Source: Lasioglossum baleicum
Lineage: Eukaryota > Arthropoda > Insecta > Hymenoptera > Halictidae
Direction: 5' to 3'
Assembly: GCF_051020765.1 (NCBI RefSeq)
Contig: NC_134932.1
Location: 13,082,001-13,146,000 of the forward strand
DNA: 64,000 nucleotides
Shown: positions 60,551 through 64,000 of the stretch, piece after piece
Layout of the letters: each line of letters begins with the position of its first letter
Numbering within the stretch: position 1 is the stretch's first letter
Notes under the pieces: model-generated
Database searches by the model: none
The model's input: only the letters and a program-made list of their open reading frames with translations
What the model was told of the DNA's origin: nothing
Position numbers and translations under genes: made by a program

Positions 60551-60571
60551 TCTCTCTCTCTCTCTCTCTCT
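60551..60571. repeat. Short (TC)n microsatellite
   Basis: About 21 bases of uninterrupted TC dinucleotide in the kinase 5' intron. Confidence 0.9.
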
Positions 60572-62552
60572 TAATTTATTCTTTCCCGGATTTTAATTGA
60601 ATTAAACCTGCCGCGCCGCGCCGGCCGTTCCTCAACGATTGGACTCTAATTCCAGTGGGATCAACGGAACGGATCGATTCCTCCGGGCTATCGAGTTTCC
60701 AGCTCTACTTCAGGAAATTGGAGGCTCGATTTTTCGTTCTCGAGGCCTTTGTTACGGTCTATTATTATCTAACACACGTCCCGCGCTGCTTCGATCGTGA
60801 AATTTTTAAAGGCAGATCTCCTGTGTGAATCTGCACACGGTTTTGATTAGAAATGTAATTGAATCTGCAACCCGTTCTCGATTTCCATTGTCGCTGATTT
60901 TCTTCGCTGCTTGGGATCCTTGAACCATCTATAATTTATTTTGCTGAAGTCTGAGTGGAAACTGTATGACGTGCAATGTGTCAGGAGCGTTATGCTATTT
61001 CTCAGTGCTAAAACAAAAAGGAATGTAGAAACTCGGAACATGTGGCAGCCATTAGGGGATCCAAAAAATCCCAAAGTCTGAGTCGAAAGATAATTCGTTT
61101 AGAAATCTCTCGCCATTCACGAGATCTGTCGCGGTATTTCTGAATTAGTAGCATGCAGCGGATTCTTCAAAGTGTGATAGATCTGCGAGTCATCCCGCGA
61201 GAATTTGCAAGGTCGGAAAACCCGGAGAGATCATTGCTGAGTAGGCTAAACACTAGAGATCCAGTGTGAAAAGAATTTCGAAGATACCACTGATGATTTC
61301 TTGGTATAACAGGTGATGATTTCAGTATGATTGATCAACCGTGTTTTCGCTCTCTGCGCGTCACAGGTTCCATAAACATCCAAAAATATCGCAGCTAGGG
61401 CATTCGCGACAGTTGTCGCTGGGTTGTTGAACAATGTCATCGCCCACTGCCATTCCCTGACCATTTCGCTGTTCGTTAACGCGCCAACGATACTTCTCTG
61501 CCATCTATCCTCTCACCACTCTCCGCTCGCAAACATTGTGGAGTCGAGAATGAATTTCAGGCGAAGATAGGTGTACACTCTGTCGCAACGTTCGTCTTAA
61601 GCCGCGTTCCCACGTGGGCCTGTGGAATTCGCCCGAAATTTGGCAGCCGTGACGCTTCCCGTGACACCTCTGTCATTCGTTCAACTATTTATGTGTTTGA
61701 CAGCATGCTCCATTTTTCCTCATTTTTTATGATTGTCATAATCACGCAGAAATTATTTGTTCACAAATATTTAGCATAAACCGGGTCTCGCCCAGTCACA
61801 GTTCCAGAGGATTCAATTCCCAAGTAGTCCGTGGCTCGTAAAGCGCCGACGCATGTAACTATAGTCACGGCTGTAAAACATTTTCAATTTCCCACGCGAC
61901 AGCGTTTCACTGACAGCGGCGCGGCGGGCCGATCTTCCGCGGAGTTTCTCGCGACTCCTAGAAGACGGCCACGCGCGTCGGAAGACGTTAATTACGAGAC
62001 ACCTTTGTGTTCGCTCTGAAAGCGGGGCCTCGAAATATCGCTTGGTATCTTTTTTTTTTGCTAACGACGAAACTATGCCAAGTAGTTTTCACCCGGCACG
62101 GCGGCTGAAACAGGCATCGAGAACCCGAAACTGTCTTTCAGAAAGCGCGTTGCGCGAAAGTAACCGCGCCGAAATAATTAGCCGGTGCATTTGAATAATT
62201 CTCACCGTCTGCGTCCTTGCCTGTCTGCCATGGAGATCATTGTTATCCTGGTGTGAGGAGAAAGCATGAGGAATTGATCGATCTTCAACGGAGACGTAAC
62301 AAAAATGCTCTGTCCGAGGGTGAACGCTATTGGCTCCGTTGCATGAGCGCTTGCAGCAACTGCAGTTTCCGTTTCCGGGAATGGAAGAGGCTCGGTCGCG
62401 TGACTAACACCGCCCACGGCTGATTTTTCATTCATAGTCCGATAATTGGAATGATTAAGGCGTCGTAGAAATAGCTCCTGGTATATCGGTCATTTCTCAT
62501 ACGCAGCTACCAGCGAGCTGGTTACAAATAGACGCCAGCTGACCTTTGCCGG

Positions 62553-62570
62553 TCTCTCTCTCTCTCTCTC
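62553..62570. repeat. Short (TC)n microsatellite
   Basis: About 18 bases of uninterrupted TC dinucleotide, followed by further CT-rich sequence to about 62600. Confidence 0.88.
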
Positions 62571-64000
62571 ACTTCATCTCCTTTTCTCTCACTTTTTCTC
62601 GGTTCGCGGCACGTCGCTTTGAATAAAGCTGTGCTCTTTAAAGCGCAGTGTGTTTACCCTTTAATTGGCTCGTCGACCTTAATTGCTCCGTAGATTTATA
62701 ATTCCATTCTTATCTGGTCGGGACGCTCGACGACGATCTCCTCGCAGCTCTTATTGAATCAGAAGAGCAATTAGCGCGCCGACCGCTTCTCGTTCCTCTC
62801 TTTCTGACAAAGCCAGTGTCCCGACAAAGCGATCCTGTCAATGGGACTCGAGCTCGTTCCTGTCCGGATCCGTTCCGAACCTACGGAATCGGCCGCACCC
62901 TAATTAGCCCGTCACTTTTCATCTCCGGACTCGATTCTTCGTCTCGCGTGCCAACGAAAGTGCTCAGACTTTACTCGCGTTTTAACCAATTCTTCGCAGC
63001 TGGTCACATCTGTATGCAAATTGACAGGATCTTTCTGGGAAATGGACTGTTCCAAGAACAAGTCACATTTCAGCTAGTTGGTTATAGTGGGTCTAACTAG
63101 AAATAAACTATTACACTAGAAATAAAAGATTATCAAAGAACTGCACAAGGATGCACAGTTTGACTGCATTTCCCCGAGTCTGCTGCACGCGAAGGGACGT
63201 TCACTATCGAGAAATTAGCCGGTAAACAAGTGTAAGCTCGCTCGTGCTCCATGATCGCCTCTCCGCGTTCGCGTGGCGGCTCGTCTATGGAAGAAAGCCC
63301 GTTCTGCTTTTTTTTCTTTCTAGAAAATGATCGAAAGTGTTGTCGACGCTGTGGAAAGCGTAGAACACACTACTTCTCGTTAACGAGAGAAGTGTTCGCG
63401 CGAGCGCACACGACCGGGGGGGGTTCAGCAATTGACTTTTCCTGAAGCCCCCGCACGGCACGCGTCACTGCGCAAACTTTGAACTTTCAAAGTGCCCTCC
63501 ACCCCCTCGCGGTGTGTGCGTGTGCGATTTTTAATTGGTGCGTGGACCGACTTTAATTATGCCGCAGTTTTTGCCCCGAAGCGCAGGCTCGAGCACCTGC
63601 GCGAGCTTCTTCGTTATTCCGCGGCGGTGTTTGCACAGTCTGCCAAGCCAGACGATTCGTTACCCGCTCTCAAACGAGCCTCCGATTGCAGGGAACAACG
63701 AGCAAACATCGCTTTGCCTGCCGGAAGCGCATCAACGCGATGACTGCAACGTCATCCACAGTCCACACGCGACACCATTTATCCTGATCTGAAAACTATG
63801 TTTCACGTCGTCTGCGAACCCGGTTACCGTTCATCGTTCGTCGCCAACTAAATTTGTAATTTTTCTGCATGGAAAAATTTCCAGATCTACCCGAAGGATA
63901 CAGGAAATAATCTCAAAGTTCGCCGATAATCAGAAAGAATGCGTGCGATTTTGCAACCGCACGAAAAAGTCATTAAAGGTACTAGAGATAAATGCTGCTT

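Larger units (their letters stand above)
57612..64000 (-). other. Kinase intron extending off the right edge
   Basis: The exon encoding the glycine-rich loop and the start of the kinase should lie upstream on the minus strand. I searched this stretch for a donor preceded by codons for the conserved GFFSEVYK-type sequence and found none, so the intron probably runs beyond base 64000. Contents are the diverged tandem array at 57.7-58.3 kb, short (CT)n repeats near 60551 and 62553, and CpG-rich unique sequence. No other gene is supported. Confidence 0.55.

Overview
The window is a piece of insect nuclear genome, most likely from a hymenopteran and probably a bee. The evidence is spliced genes with GT-AG introns, insect-like versions of the recognised proteins, (CT)/(GA) microsatellites, CpG-rich noncoding DNA and low gene density. 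The species call is an inference from composition and gene style, not from a search. No bacterial features, CRISPR array, rRNA or tRNA gene was seen.

Four protein genes can be supported by reading exons and splice sites. (1) 10373-14920 (+) is cystinosin, the lysosomal cystine/H+ symporter, with eight coding exons that join in frame to 382 residues. (2) 15576-15908 (+) is mitochondrial ribosomal protein L55, with its own 5' UTR exon just upstream. (3) 19265-38300 (+) is a secreted pancreatic-type lipase with seven coding exons and 1033 residues. It has a Ser-Asp-His triad, a PLAT domain and an unusual disordered tail of about 510 residues; its first intron is 13.7 kb. (4) 44296-57611 (-) is a TESK/center-divider type kinase. 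Four 3' exons are present (572 residues) and the 5' exons lie off the right end. A further pair of small convergent reading frames at 16.4-17.45 kb is plausible but unrecognised.

Layout: 1-10.3 kb is noncoding, CpG-rich DNA with simple repeats. 10.3-16.2 kb is an AT-rich, CpG-poor block holding the two housekeeping genes. 16.2-17.5 kb holds the candidate small genes. 17.5-38.3 kb is the lipase locus, mostly intron. 38.3-44.3 kb is the interval between the convergent lipase and kinase 3' ends. 44.3-64 kb is the kinase locus, mostly intron.

The genes do not form a pathway; they are ordinary neighbours on a chromosome. The less ordinary material is (a) the lipase tail with duplicated short motifs and a furin-type site before the catalytic domain, (b) two families of short inverted-repeat elements (MITE-like) with visible termini, two of them plus a fragment inside one 1.6 kb kinase intron, (c) a diverged tandem array at 57.7-58.3 kb, and (d) poly(A) signals inside the last cystinosin intron that predict a shortened isoform. 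I did not find a convincing new multi-gene system.
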